Below, piece after piece: positions 10,201-21,420 of a stretch of DNA of 64,000 nucleotides (its first letter is position 1; every line of letters begins with the position of its first letter). The notes beneath the pieces were generated by a model, which did not search any database, was not told the DNA's origin, and was given only the letters and a program-made list of their open reading frames with translations. The stretch covers positions 32,168,141 through 32,232,140 of the forward strand of contig NC_087071.1 in the NCBI RefSeq assembly GCF_963678635.1, given 5' to 3'. The translations under genes and the position numbers were made by a program. The DNA is from Symsagittifera roscoffensis. Lineage: Eukaryota > Xenacoelomorpha > Acoela > Convolutidae.

Positions 10201-13200
10201 GATATCTATCTTTATTTTCCGCTATTTTTTTTTCTAGTTTGAACTGTGTTGCAGATTTGGTTTTCGTCTGATAGTTATAAAAATGACTCTCTAATTGAAT
10301 GCAAGCTTCTAGATTATCTGCGAATCAGAAGTCAATCAAAAACTTGGAAAATATTTGACAAATCCGAAATCTATCAGTTTTTGTTTAAAATCAAAACGAA
10401 GTGAGAATCTTTCTCTCTCTCTCTAAAACTTTTTAGTATTTTCAAAGGATGCCGTCTTTAATTTAGCTATTTAATAATATTCAATTTGCCTTTTAAATGT
10501 CTTAAAGAATAACTAAGCTAAGTGAATTTGTTAATCGAGTCTTTTTTCGCAATTCTTCAACTTTCCCCTCTATGGTATTTAGTAAAAAAAAATAGCGAGC
10601 TCTATATGAAGGAACTAAATCATACTGAATTTTCACCTCTGTAGCCCCTCCCAACCCTCTCCCCAATGGTTCCTAAGGAAGAAAACCCCGCCCTATAAAA
10701 AGGTTAATTATCAGTTAATCATTTAGTTTTGTGCCTCTTTGATAATCCCCTCATTTGTAATAGGGGGCCGCATTGGCAAAACTAAGATTGTAATTGATTA
10801 TACTCGATTTTTATACAAATTTTCTAGAAGTACAGATTCGATTGTATGCAACCCAATTAGACGCCAAATTGGATAATAAAGGGGTTTTATACAGTTCTAT
10901 TTCTGTCTCGTTTCGGTACTGAGGTAGATCGGTTTCGGGTAGCTGACCGATTAACAACATTTCAATTCATACGTAAATTAACCGTAATTATCGGAAATTA
11001 CAAGTCAACAAAGAATAACGAACTGCCATAAGTTTCGGTATTTAAAAGCAGAATTCAATGTCATAAAATACGCAGAATGAAAACATTAAAAAGTCAACTT
11101 TAAAATGGCGCCTGAACAATTTGTGAATTTTGTTTCGATCTTTAAGTTTTCGACTTTTTTCACGCACTTCTTCGTTCACCAGAAAGCTCATCAGTTGTGA
11201 CCTTGGTTTTTTCTCGCTATGAATTCTAGCGAGAACAAGTTCAAAAAATCAATTTTATAGTTAAAACAAGACTGCTCGTATCAGGGCGAAGCCTAGAAAG
11301 TTCCGACTGCCTTTTAACGTTTATGGAGCAGTAATAACACAAACAACATTAAAAAATTAAATGAAACAAAATAAAATGAAAGTTTTTTTTCTAAAATTTG
11401 AAATTTTTTCTATGAAAATCATCCACCCACACGCCATATAAAGTACAAAACAATAGATTTCGCTCCTTGTAACAAATCAATTATGGCAAATAAGCTTCTT
11501 TCAACCAATTTGGAACGATTTCTACGACAGATTAACTCTCCGCGTACGCGTTAATAGCGCGAAATATATCGCGCGTTAATTGACCAAAGTTGGCCAAAAT
11601 GGCAATCTTTAAACCCTCATAACTTTACGAAAAATGATCACAGGTGAAATATCTTTTCAAATTTAAGCTCAGGACAACAATAACTTTTGAATGATATAAA
11701 AAAATTCCGTCAGAAATGGCTAGTTAAAAAGTCGAAACTTGTCTGAAGAAAAAAAACCCACCCGAGCACAAATATTCCGTTACTTTCGTATCGAAAGTCG
11801 GAACAAAAATGGATTTTATTGCGGTAAGAAATCTGTATAGAATCTGTAAAAAATCGATTGTAATGTATTTTCTACGAACTCAAAAAAATCAATTATATTG
11901 TCTAAAAAATGAAATTATATTGTCTAAAAAATGAAATTATATTGTCTAAAAAATTAATTGTTCTTTACTTAGAAGCGTGCTGTTTGAAAACTCAAAATCA
12001 GCGACACAAATCATGATAATCATCAACCATATCAAAAAGACTTTGGTGACAAAAGTATACAATAAAATCATGAAAAAGATCAAAATAAACAAATTTTTGA
12101 GCTCAAAAGTATGCAATAATCTCATGAAAATCATCAATACCCAGGCCAAACAATCTTTGCAATCTTTGTCATCTTTGCAAATCTTGAAGAATCTTTGAAA
12201 AATTGTGAAAAAAAATCTTTAAAAACTTGATCGAAGAAAATACTTTGATCGTGTCAAAAATAAGTCTGAAATAATAAGCACATATAGCACGGTCTTGTTC
12301 AGCTACCGTTGTGAATCATGTCAAAAAACTACGAAAAAAAAAATTTAAGTCATCAGATTTCAATTCTACTGAACTGTGAGGATTGCTAAACGCAGTTTTT
12401 CAAAAAAATCTTGTCTGCGGCAGAACAAATGATTGACAATTGAGGCTGAAGGAGACCAATATAATGTTAACTGCAAATCAAAATCAAGAACTCGCCTCAG
12501 GGAATCTATTTTGGCCCGAGAAAGTATGAAACACTAAAAAATTGAAAATTTTCGGGGTTTTCTTTTTTTTTGGAAAAAAATACCCTTTTTCCAGTTTTTT
12601 TTTCAATTTCACTCTTCGCCCCACAACGGGCACAAACAATGCCCAGCAATACAGTGCTGATTTAAATTAACCGGACAAAACGAGCTAAACTTGAAAATTA
12701 AAACGCATTTTTCTCAAATTGGGTTGAGTTTAGGTGAAAATTCATGATGACAAAACTTGCTTAAATTTTAGCAGAATTAATATGGTGTAATTTGTTTTGC
12801 AAAATTCGGGCCCAAATTTTTACCCCAAAAATGGGCCATTTCGGCGTTTCTTAGTTAATCAGAAATTACGCCAAAAATACCCAGTCGATCACGGACATAA
12901 TTATATCAAAGTGAGCCTCTTACGTAGTCCAACAAACTTTAACAAGGGTATATTCTCCAGAAAAAAAAGCAAATCGTCTAAAAATTGTTTTTAAATAAAA
13001 AGTTGGTATTTTTTATAGTAAAAGCGACCTTTTTGTCAATCAAACAAAACTAAATTAACTTATACAATGTTTTGGAGAAAATTCCCTTTTTAAAGTTTGT
13101 TGGGCAAGGTAAGAGGCTCACTTTGATATAATTATGTCTGTGATCGACTGGGTATTTTTGGCCTAATTTCTGATTAACTAAGAAACGCCGAAATGACCCA

Positions 13201-16200
13201 TTTTGGGGTAAAATTTTGGGCCCGAAGTTCGCAAAATTAATTACACCATATTAATTCTGCTAAAATTTTAAGCAAGTTTTGTCTTCCTGATTTTTCACGT
13301 AAACACAACCCAATTTGAGAAAAACGCGTTTTAAACTTCAAGTTTAATGCGTTTTGTCCGGTTAATTTAAATCAGTACTGTACAAATACTTCGAGCAGAA
13401 GAAAAATTGTCAAATTTGCCTTATTTTGACAATTTCATGTTGTTTTGATCGTTTTTGGTTATTTTCAACAAAGCAAGACAAGTAACAAAAATTTTTTCTA
13501 CGTAATTTTGAATTTTTTCGTATAAAAATTCAACCAAAAAAATAGATTTTATAGTGCATATAATCTCTATAAAATGTGTATATAATCCCTATGAAATCTG
13601 TATAAAATCTGCATATAAACTCTACCAAAATATGTACGTAAAATTGTTTTTCGGTGACTATCGAATCGATAAAAATAAGTATATATTGCCATTGATTGTA
13701 ATTGATTTAATTGTAAAAAAAACCATTTTTAGTGCATAAAAAACAAAATAGCTGAACTGTAAATTAAACTTGCGATAGTCGATTGCAATCTTAATGTTGC
13801 AAATTCGGGGGTAGGGGCGTAGTTAAAGAGATCCATAAAGAGATACATTTGTTCTTCATACAGGTACCATGCCTCTAAATCTGTTTGTCTACGGCAGACT
13901 CATCTCAGACAATCCATCCTGGAAGCCACAAGACATTCCCTACCTCAGACTGGCACTCACTCTCCTCATTCTGGCTGTTCCGGTCTGCATCGGAATGGTC
14001 CTCCGGAGCTATCTGCCTCGACAGACTAAGCGGGCTATGAAGATGGCGAAGCCTGTGATAATTGGACTCTTGTTCATTTTCTTCTGCCTAGGTAAGTTCT
14101 AACATCATACTTAGTTGCTCACATTAATCTTCTAAAAGGTTGGGATTAGAAACTTGCATTTTTAATTTCCCTCATAATAACATTTTCAAGATTTTATACA
14201 AGATTTTAAAGTTTTTTCAAACACAATAAATTGTTTCAAACATAGTTTTTTAATAAATAAGATTTCAGAGAAGCAAACAAACTACTCTGTTCAAGTCACA
14301 CAGACAGCAAAATTTTTTTGTTGAGCATTATCAAAAGATCCCCAAAATTTGAGCAATTAAGTGCAAAGAAAAGTTTTGTTCGGTTTTCGAATTACATGTA
14401 ATCGTGTTTTGAAAATTTGTTGACACTTTTTGCAACGATGATTTTTAAAACTGGTAATTGCGATATAAGGAGGGAACGCGCCCACATGGTGCCTTCAAGC
14501 GGGCTGTAAGACCTTCAGCGTCTTTTTATTTTCGATGCAGGGTAATTGATGAACTGTAAATTGCATTGGCATAACATACGGTTTGTGGATTATCATTTTA
14601 ACAAACTGTATATTATTAGAAGCATTAGAAATCATTACTCAGAGCTTTACCAAACTTATTTCTGGACTTGATTTCTTCCAACAAAGTTTTCCGAATTATT
14701 ATTTTTTGCTGAACCATCTTTTTTAGCTATCATTCGCAACCTGTTTGCGTTTGAATTAGTCTCTGTTCGGGATGTGGCCGGGTCCTGTCTGCTGCCTCTA
14801 GGGGGAATCACCATAGGCTCCCTGTTCGCCCTCAGTGCCCGACTCAGATTCTCACAAGTGAAGACAATCGCTCTAGAAGTCGGTATGTGGTGATTGGTGG
14901 TCGCCTTAAGCAGTGCTGATTTAAATTATTTGGACAACAGGCACAAGAATTAAAACTTCAAATGCATTTTTCTCAATTTGGTTAGATAATTCGTGAAAAA
15001 TTATGAAAACTAAACTTGAAAATTTTACAGGAATTTAAATAGTGTAAGTTGTTGTGCAAAATTTGTGCTCAAAAGTTACGCTGAAGCTACTGGAAGAATT
15101 ACTGCCCAAACTATATTAAAGGGGCATCTTACGAAACTAAGCAAAAAGTAAAAAAGGTACAACCTTCAAAAAAATGCGCAAAACGTTTAAAAAATCTGCA
15201 GAAAAATAATTGTTTATATAAAAAAACGGACATTTTTTTCTATCAAACAAAAAAATGCAATTTATACAATCCTTCCTTAATACCATCCTTACTTTTCGTT
15301 GCGCAACAAAAGATGCTCACTTACAAGATAGTTTTGTCTGTAATTAACTCGGTAGTTATGGTGTAATTATTGATTGACTAACAATTTTTGGTGCCCGAGT
15401 TTTGGCCGGCAACTTTCACTACACTAATTCAAAACAGTATAGGTCGTCCTCTTTTTTCACCAAATGTCAACCGAATATGAGAAAAACTCGTTTTGAACTT
15501 CAAGTTTTATGCAATTTGTCCGGATAATTTAAACCAAAACTAGTTTAATAGTTTTTAAGAAATTTATTTGACGACGTCTTAATTTTATGAAACAAGACTG
15601 CTCGAAGCCCTGAAAGTTCCGACTATGTTTTAAAGTCTATGGAGCAGTAATAACAGTAAAAAAATAAATGTAATAAAAATTAAAGAAAAAAAATTGAGAT
15701 TTTTTTGAAAATCAATCCCCACACGCCATAAAAAAAACAAAGTGATCAATTTCGCTCGAAATAAAAATTAATTATGGCAAATAAGCTTCCTTGAACCAAT
15801 TAACAACAATTTCTAAGATGGAATAAATCTCCGCTTTCGCGTTAAAAGCGCGAAATTTATCGCTCGTTAATTGTCCCTAATTGACCATAATGGCAATATT
15901 CAAACCCCGATAACTTTACAAAAAACGATCACAGGTGAAAACTTTTTTTCTTATTTAAGCTCAAGACAACGCTACGTTTTCGATGATATAAAAAACTCCG
16001 TCAAAAAGGCTAGTTTAAAAGTCGAAGTTAGTCTGAAAAAAAACCCACCCCGAGCACAAATATTTTCTTGCTTTCGTTACGAAAGTTGGAATAATAATTC
16101 TGAATGTGGAACCGTGACAAAAGCGTTGAAAAAACAATTGAAAACTATAATTGGGCTTTTTGATGACGTTTTATATTTGCCTAATTTCGAGACAATCGAA

Positions 16201-17143
16201 AAAAAAACAACACATGCAATTTGAATTCCAAACTGAAGCACATTGAACATTTTAACCAATTCGCGCACAACACATTTTTTTCGTACATATTATTGCAATA
16301 TGAAGCGTTTAGCCATAACGGTATGTAAAGTTTTTGCAACTAATGAAGCATGTTGGCAAAGAAATGAAGAAAATGTCTCTATCAGTTGTCGTTCCGACTT
16401 TCGCAACGAAAGTAACGGAATGTTTGTGCTCGGGGTGGGTTTTTTCTTCAGACAATTTTTGACTTTCTAACTAGCCATTTTTGATAAAAGTTTAAAATAT
16501 TAAAAAAGTATTGTTGTCTTGAGCTCAAATTTGAAAAGTTGTTTGACCTGTGATCAGTTTTCGTACAGTTATTATTCTTATGAGGGTTTAAAGATTGCTA
16601 TTTTGGCCAATTTGGGACAATTAACGCGCAATATTTTTCGCGCTATTAACTTATCATTTTTCGAGTTATATTCAAGTTATCATTCAACTTTTTCATGTTA
16701 TTACTGCTCCATAGACCTTAAAAGGCAGTCGGAACATTCAGGGCTTCGCCCTGATACAAGCAGTCTTGTTCGGAATAGCATTTGGTTACCAACTAAGCAG
16801 GTTTGTTTCAGGAATGCAAAATGCAGGCATAGTTGTTGGTATGGCCTTGCTCGCTTTCGACCAACCCCAAGCGGACCTCAACGGGATTCTACCCATTTTC
16901 ATGGCCCTTACCCAAATGTTTGTAGTTCTACCATTCCTAGTCACACACCTCGTGTTTCGCAAATTTAACTGGTACTACCGGGAGAATTGTGAAGAAAACA
17001 AAAGTGCCATGAGAGCCGAACGGAGGATATTTGATGCAGCAGTCAATAAAAGAGACTCGAATGAATTGAAAGATGCTGATTGCCCTGATAGTGGCCAGCA
17101 AAACCCAGCTTATAATGCTGACTTTACAATAGCCACTAAATGA
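7295..17143 (+). CDS. SLC10 family bile acid/sodium symporter-like membrane protein (SLC10A3/A5-like), 5' end incomplete
   Basis: Exons: 7295-7492, 8289-8578, 9378-9549, 13864-14091, 14727-14882 and 16812-17143 (stop TGA). Each has GT..AG borders and every split codon restores the frame, giving about 458 residues without the missing start. The first two exons encode a beta-type extracellular region ending in VWVTRRETTID, followed by membrane helices. Family hallmarks are CAPGGGDSN (where relatives have CCPGG-ASN) with PLSIAMTFFSTLLAIGTMPL after it, and ALEVGMQNAGIV across the last splice junction (the E-x-G-x-Q-N motif that in relatives lines the sodium and substrate sites). The C-terminal tail is hydrophilic. 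An ordered extracellular N-terminus ahead of the first helix resembles SLC10A3/A5 rather than the short-tailed SLC10A1/A2. Substrate cannot be read from sequence. Introns 3 and 5 are loaded with repeats. Confidence 0.88.
8178..8806. repeat. Inverted repeat arms around the first transmembrane exon
   Basis: About 45 bases at 8178-8226 (GAGGTGGGTGGGGGAAGGAA) match the reverse complement of 8753-8806 (CTTTTTCCTCCCCCTCCACC). A third, same-sense relative of the right arm lies at 8025-8065. The arms sit in the two introns on either side of exon 8289-8578 and could pair in pre-mRNA. Confidence 0.5.
8347..8388 (+). repeat. Coding microsatellite (ACAAAC)n
   Basis: About seven hexamer units lie inside the SLC10-like exon and encode an alternating Thr-Asn run (TNTNTNTNTN) in the extracellular segment just before the first membrane helix. 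The unit is six bases, so length change keeps the frame. Each Asn is followed by Thr and then Asn, so the run holds no strict N-x-S/T sequon except at its edge. Confidence 0.8.
11266..11806 (+). repeat. 520-bp dispersed repeat, copy D (best full-length copy)
   Basis: Runs from ACAAGACTGCTCGTATCAGG to CGAAAGTCGGAACAA. Internal landmarks are CACGCCATATAAAG, GCGTTAATAGCGCG, GCGCGTTAATTGACC, GATCACAGGTGAAA and CCCACCCGAGCACA. No open frame. One end carries a short palindrome around ACTTTCG..CGAAAGT. Confidence 0.8.
12651..13383. mobile_element. Fold-back (long palindrome) element, TA-flanked
   Basis: Two arms of roughly 310-330 bases are reverse complements with a short unique centre. Outer ends read CAGTGCTGATTTAAATTAAC on the left and the inverse (AATTTAAATCAGTACTG) on the right, each next to TA. 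The ends CAGT...ACTG flanked by TA resemble Tc1/mariner-type termini, so this is probably a non-autonomous relative. There is no transposase frame. It lies in an SLC10-like intron, and its RNA would form a long hairpin. Confidence 0.75.
14914..15535. mobile_element. Second, older fold-back element of the same family
   Basis: Starts CAGTGCTGATTTAAATTAT and ends with the diverged inverse (TTTGTCCGGATAATTTAAA). The arms still pair but with many more mismatches than the copy at 12651-13383, so this insertion looks older. It lies in the intron before the last SLC10-like exon. Confidence 0.65.
15590..16092 (+). repeat. 520-bp dispersed repeat, copy E
   Basis: Forward copy from AACAAGACTGCTCGAAGCCC to CTTTCGTTACGAAAGTTGGA. 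It forms an inverted pair with copy F about 300 bases downstream in the same intron. Confidence 0.75.
16390..16775 (-). repeat. 520-bp dispersed repeat, copy F (inverted, internally deleted)
   Basis: Begins TTCCGACTTTCGCAACGAAAG and ends GATACAAGCAGTCTTGTTC, but lacks about 130 central bases present in copies C and H. It ends about 35 bases before the last SLC10-like exon, so the branch region and acceptor (CTAAGCAGGTTTGTTTCAG) start right at its edge. Confidence 0.75.
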
Positions 17144-17311
17144 ATATTTAGAGCCACTTTTCGCTTCTGGCGCACTCTTGGAATTTAAAAAGTGATATAA
17201 CACGTACAGCTATCGGTACAATTGTTTTATGGTGATCCCTGAAAAAAACCTGAGAGAGGATTTGGTATTTCTTGAGACTATTTGTAAGCAAAAAAAATCA
17301 AATTAGTAAAA

Positions 17312-17317
17312 AATAAA
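17312..17317 (+). terminator. Polyadenylation signal AATAAA
   Basis: Lies about 170 bases after the SLC10-like stop codon at 17143, in the right place and strand to end that transcript. Confidence 0.5.
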
Positions 17318-18689
17318 CACAAGCTTCGCATCCATGCTCAAGATTTTCTCAAAAAAAATAGCGAAACCTGCAGCTTGCGCGAGAATTTATTTGATTCTGT
17401 ATTGACACCGAAACTTTAAGGTTGCGGCAATATGCTTTAGATTATGAGCACTTTTAGTGTTTTGGGACGTACCCCTGTATGACAATTGTACCCAGCTTTT
17501 TGATGTTTTAATTAATTAAAATTGTGATCATTTGTATATTTGAAGTTATAACGGCAGAAAAATGCCAAAACGATATGTTTACTGTTTTGGATTTTACCAA
17601 AGTTTGGAACCAAAATGGTCGGAAAAAAGCAAATTTATTTCGTAATCAGTAAATTCATATATCAGTTTGCTAGAGTAACTTATAGCCGGAGAAGAAAGCA
17701 AAAAACCTAGGTCACACACTCAATTTAAAGTAACCGACTGCTGTAATACAGAACGACGGCAGTTGTGGTGATAAAATAATTAATTGCATTAGGCATTAGT
17801 TAGCTATTTGGTTTGAAGTAGCCTTCAGCTACAACGAGATACGCAAGTTATGCTTAAAAAAGACGCCCCTCCCCCTGAAGTTGGACATCTTCGCCACCCA
17901 CAGAGTTCCCCTTTGATAATTTTTGCCACCCCTTCGGCTACCAGTTGGCTCGCGTTAGATAATTTTGTCATATGAAGATAATTTAGCTTTTTTGTATAAT
18001 TCCGACTAAGTGCTCGCTAGTTCAGATTGATATTTGAATATCATCGATCATCACACTATTTTCTAAATTTCAAAAATGCAGCACTGAAAAAATTAGTTGT
18101 TTCTTCATCTAAAGTTCCGTTACCATGAAATTGGATGGAACGATAGAATAATTGTTGATTTTTTTTCCACAACGCAAACAAAGAAAAATTCGGGGCAAAA
18201 AGGCTGGAGTTTCTGCTTCATCGCCATCCCGCCAATATCGCAAAGATTTGAAATTTTTGTTTTAGACTTTTGTCTATTGCTAAAGATCAAGGCAAGACAA
18301 GATATTTGCAATGAAAATTTTACTGAGATAGTTTTAGCGATAATTCACCTAAAAACTAGTTGGTATTCAAAATTCTTATCAATCGGAAAAATTTACATGG
18401 TATGTCTTTAGGGATACAAAATTTTTTTGTTCAAATGTTCGAACTTTTGATAATTTTTAAGCAAAACTACGTTCGATATATAGCATCGCATTCATGGCTA
18501 GGGTTGATAATATAATGAAAATCTATCATGGTTGACACTTTGTGATAATTGGTTGATTTCAACTGATAATAACGAGACAGCAAAAACTACAGAATCCTTC
18601 TGAATCATTTTAAATGCTTAACAGTTCAGGTAAAAACAGATATTTACTCTTTTTAAATTTTAAAAAATTTAACTTCGACGATAGCTCAG
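17318..18689. other. Intergenic stretch, nothing recognised
   Basis: AT-rich sequence without a convincing frame. A small polypyrimidine patch (CGCCCCTCCCCCTGAAG) sits near 17865. The 104-codon frame near 18100 has no family resemblance or splice context and is taken as chance. Confidence 0.5.
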
Positions 18690-21420
18690 ATTATCAGATC
18701 TTCCCTCATTTTCCAAGAAGATCTGTCGCTACAGGATCACCGTAGTGCTTGGTCAGTTTCCGGAATATTGAAGATATTTCGGGTACCTCTGAGACTGTTT
18801 CAGATTGACTGTACGGAGTTGGTGAAGGTTGTTTATCGATTTCATGTAGCACTGAAGCTTTTCATCAACAGTTTCACTTGTTCCATCTGATTATTTGTCC
18901 CAGAACAAGTATTTCTATGCGCCATAAGTATCCGTTGGAGAAACCCGAAAATGAATGATAAGTTTTTCCCTCGTACCTATGCCTTCATGGTATATTTAAT
19001 TGTCTGAACTGCACTTTCTGCTAGTCCATCTGCTATTGGCTGGTAGTGCAGTGATTCCATTCTTCGAAATTTCTGAAAATTGCAAAGTTCTTCCCAGTCA
19101 ATGCCCACAAATTCGGGCCCGTTATCAGAAACTAGATTTTTTGGTACTCCAAACTTTGTAAGGTCTGTTCACAGGCACTTCCCTTCCAGTTAGAATACTT
19201 CTGTCATTGCTTCAATTTGCGCACTTCCTGCGTTAACAATAACCAAACAGTTTTCGTTGCCGTTTGATTTGAGCACAGTGCATATGGTTTCGTTCCCATG
19301 CGCCTGCTTCTGGCCACTCTAAAAGTGTTTCCCCAAGCAAAGGTCTGATTTTTTGAAGGATCTCGCTTGTTCAGACAAGTCGTTCCACGTCTCGTCTCGT
19401 GATATGCCAGGCCACCAAGCAACTACTCACAAAGCTGCTTCTGTCGCTTGTCTCTGTGGGCATCGTCCACAACAAGTCTTCTGAGTTTCGGTGGTTTGAA
19501 AGGTACAACGCCGATATAGATTACTTTTTATCGCGTTGTCATTGTTTCAGGTTCTTTCTTGAAGTGTGATTCAATTTCTGAGCATTGTTTCCAATCACAG
19601 CTTTAAATGTCATTGAAAACGTTTTGAAATGTTCGATTTGTATGAAGATCGCTTTTAGTGTAACCTACTCTCTTGTTACGTACTTCAACTAGAAGTTGAA
19701 TCCAATCAATGCACTAGCCCAGTTGGCTTCTTTTTACTGACGCTTAATTTGGCATCTCTCCGTTTTTCGCAAAGCGGCAATGCAAGGGTTTTTGATCGAT
19801 TGGTAGAACGTAGATCATTTTGCCCCCATGTGAGGACTGTTTCAGTCGTGTCACCACAAATTTTTCCTTTCTACGTTGGCTTAATTTGCTCATTTGCTGA
19901 TAACATCCTCCAAACGTAGGTCACTGGATGTTCTTATCATGATAAGACCCCGCTCAGTGCCTGCTCCGGAGCATCGGTGGTCACTGTCAGATTTTTGTCC
20001 AGAAAGTCGGGTTGCACGACTGATTTTAAGCAGAACTAGTTTGATATTCACGTTTGATAGAACTTATTTGTTAGTTTGATAGTCTGAAAGCACTTGTTAT
20101 GTTGGTATCTCGATTTAAGCCCATCAATCACTCTAGTCAATGAGTGGGAGCTTTTGGTGGCACAGTCCGTAGAAGTTTGCCAGTCCAGAAAATGTGTAAG
20201 GTTTTTTGTGATTGGAGAGCAAATTCTGCACCGGAACCTCTCAACAAGCCTATTATGGCACAACTGACAGTGGTTAGTTTTTATTAGACCATTCCTTGAT
20301 GTTCCTCTGAAGTAAAGTTAGTGTCTATCGTATGCTTCTAGAGTCCGAGCAGTTCCATCTAGAAAAGGTCTTCTAAGCTCCTCCCAGATGCTTGACGGTA
20401 TCACTCTAGTATCTGCATCTGTGTACACGTGCACTTTCACCTCACTGCCATCAATGTTGAAACTTTCCCACGGCCGCCATGCCTTTGAGATTTGCCGCAT
20501 TCCAACTTTATTGCCATGCCGCATTCCGACTTTCTTTATTGCCATTCTCGGAGCTTTCTAATTTGCTGAGAACTGACCCCCATAAGCTTGATGGTTTGCG
20601 CTATTATTAAATCTACTATTACTTGTACTGTTGTTGCTTAAATTTTTTCGAGACCTTTTTGCACAAGTGTTTTTATCTTATCCATTGAGTTACATTTTCT
20701 ACCCGTTGAATGACAAAGTTTCTCTCCGTTCGTTTTCCCCCAAAGTTGGATAAAGGGTTTTGATTTATTAGCAGCGCAAGCTCTTATATAATAGCTTGGT
20801 TTTATGAAGGTTGACTTAGAACTGCACGCCATTTTTCCTAAAAACTAATTTTAAAGGTCCCAGCAAAAAGCTGTGCTTGATCGCTCAGCTGTAAAACAGT
20901 TTGCCTATCAAAAATACTATACTTGCCTACTTAAATCTGTGAAATCACTACAGGCCTCATTTAACTTGAACTTAGAGTCTGTTGATCTTATTACTGAGAT
21001 AAATTTTGTTCGTATCCGCTCTACTTCCGCATCAGTGGTGTTTTTGATTTCTGAAAATTTAAAAGCAGCTTCACGAAGTCTTCTTAGAAACCCGTCGCCA
21101 AACTCTCCTTGATTCTGAACTGTCAATAGGAATTTGGCTCGATCAGTAATGGCAACAAGTTCTCGGTAAGTGTTGCAGTTTCATACAGCGAGTTAGGTCT
21201 CATTGAAAATCATCTCGTTAGTTTGGCAATACAAGACTCCTCAACTTCATGATTGCTTGCACTCAACAATTGCTGAGGAACAGATTCGTACTTTGTAGGA
21301 CTGAGTAATTCGTTCCCTCTGCAGCCTTGTAATTTTTCTTCTCTGAGCAGCATACTATCCGAATGAAAGCAGACATTCAAGCCATTGCCTCTTCAGGTTT
21401 TGGAAAAATCTAAAGCGTTA
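18690..21420 (-). pseudogene. Decayed Ty3/gypsy-type retrotransposon
   Basis: Broken pieces occur in the expected order on the minus strand. A gag-like helix-rich fragment (about 21126-20917) comes first, then a zinc-knuckle-like remnant with LCHSTGRKC (20832-20640). A protease-like fragment follows (20545-20318; VHVYTDADTRVIPSSIWEEL where an intact element has DTGA). Last is an integrase core (about 19170-19000) with LVSDNGPEFVG and HYQPIADGLAESAVQTIK, which keeps the second Asp and the Glu. The reverse-transcriptase part (about 20260-19430) is too decayed to read. No LTRs were seen. It is unrelated in detail to the giant element at 28961-51479. Confidence 0.7.

Larger units (their letters stand above)
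9550..13863 (+). other. Long repeat-filled intron of the SLC10-like gene
   Basis: Non-coding. It holds one 520-bp repeat copy (11266-11806), a fold-back element (12651-13383), a short TC run near 10415 and AT-rich unique sequence. No exon with matching phase was seen inside it, and joining 9549 to 13864 gives the family-conserved LLAIGTMPL. Confidence 0.75.

Noticed and set aside
11266-11806. 520-bp repeat as a Helitron
   Set aside because: Lacks the TC start and hairpin-CTRR end in the required positions.
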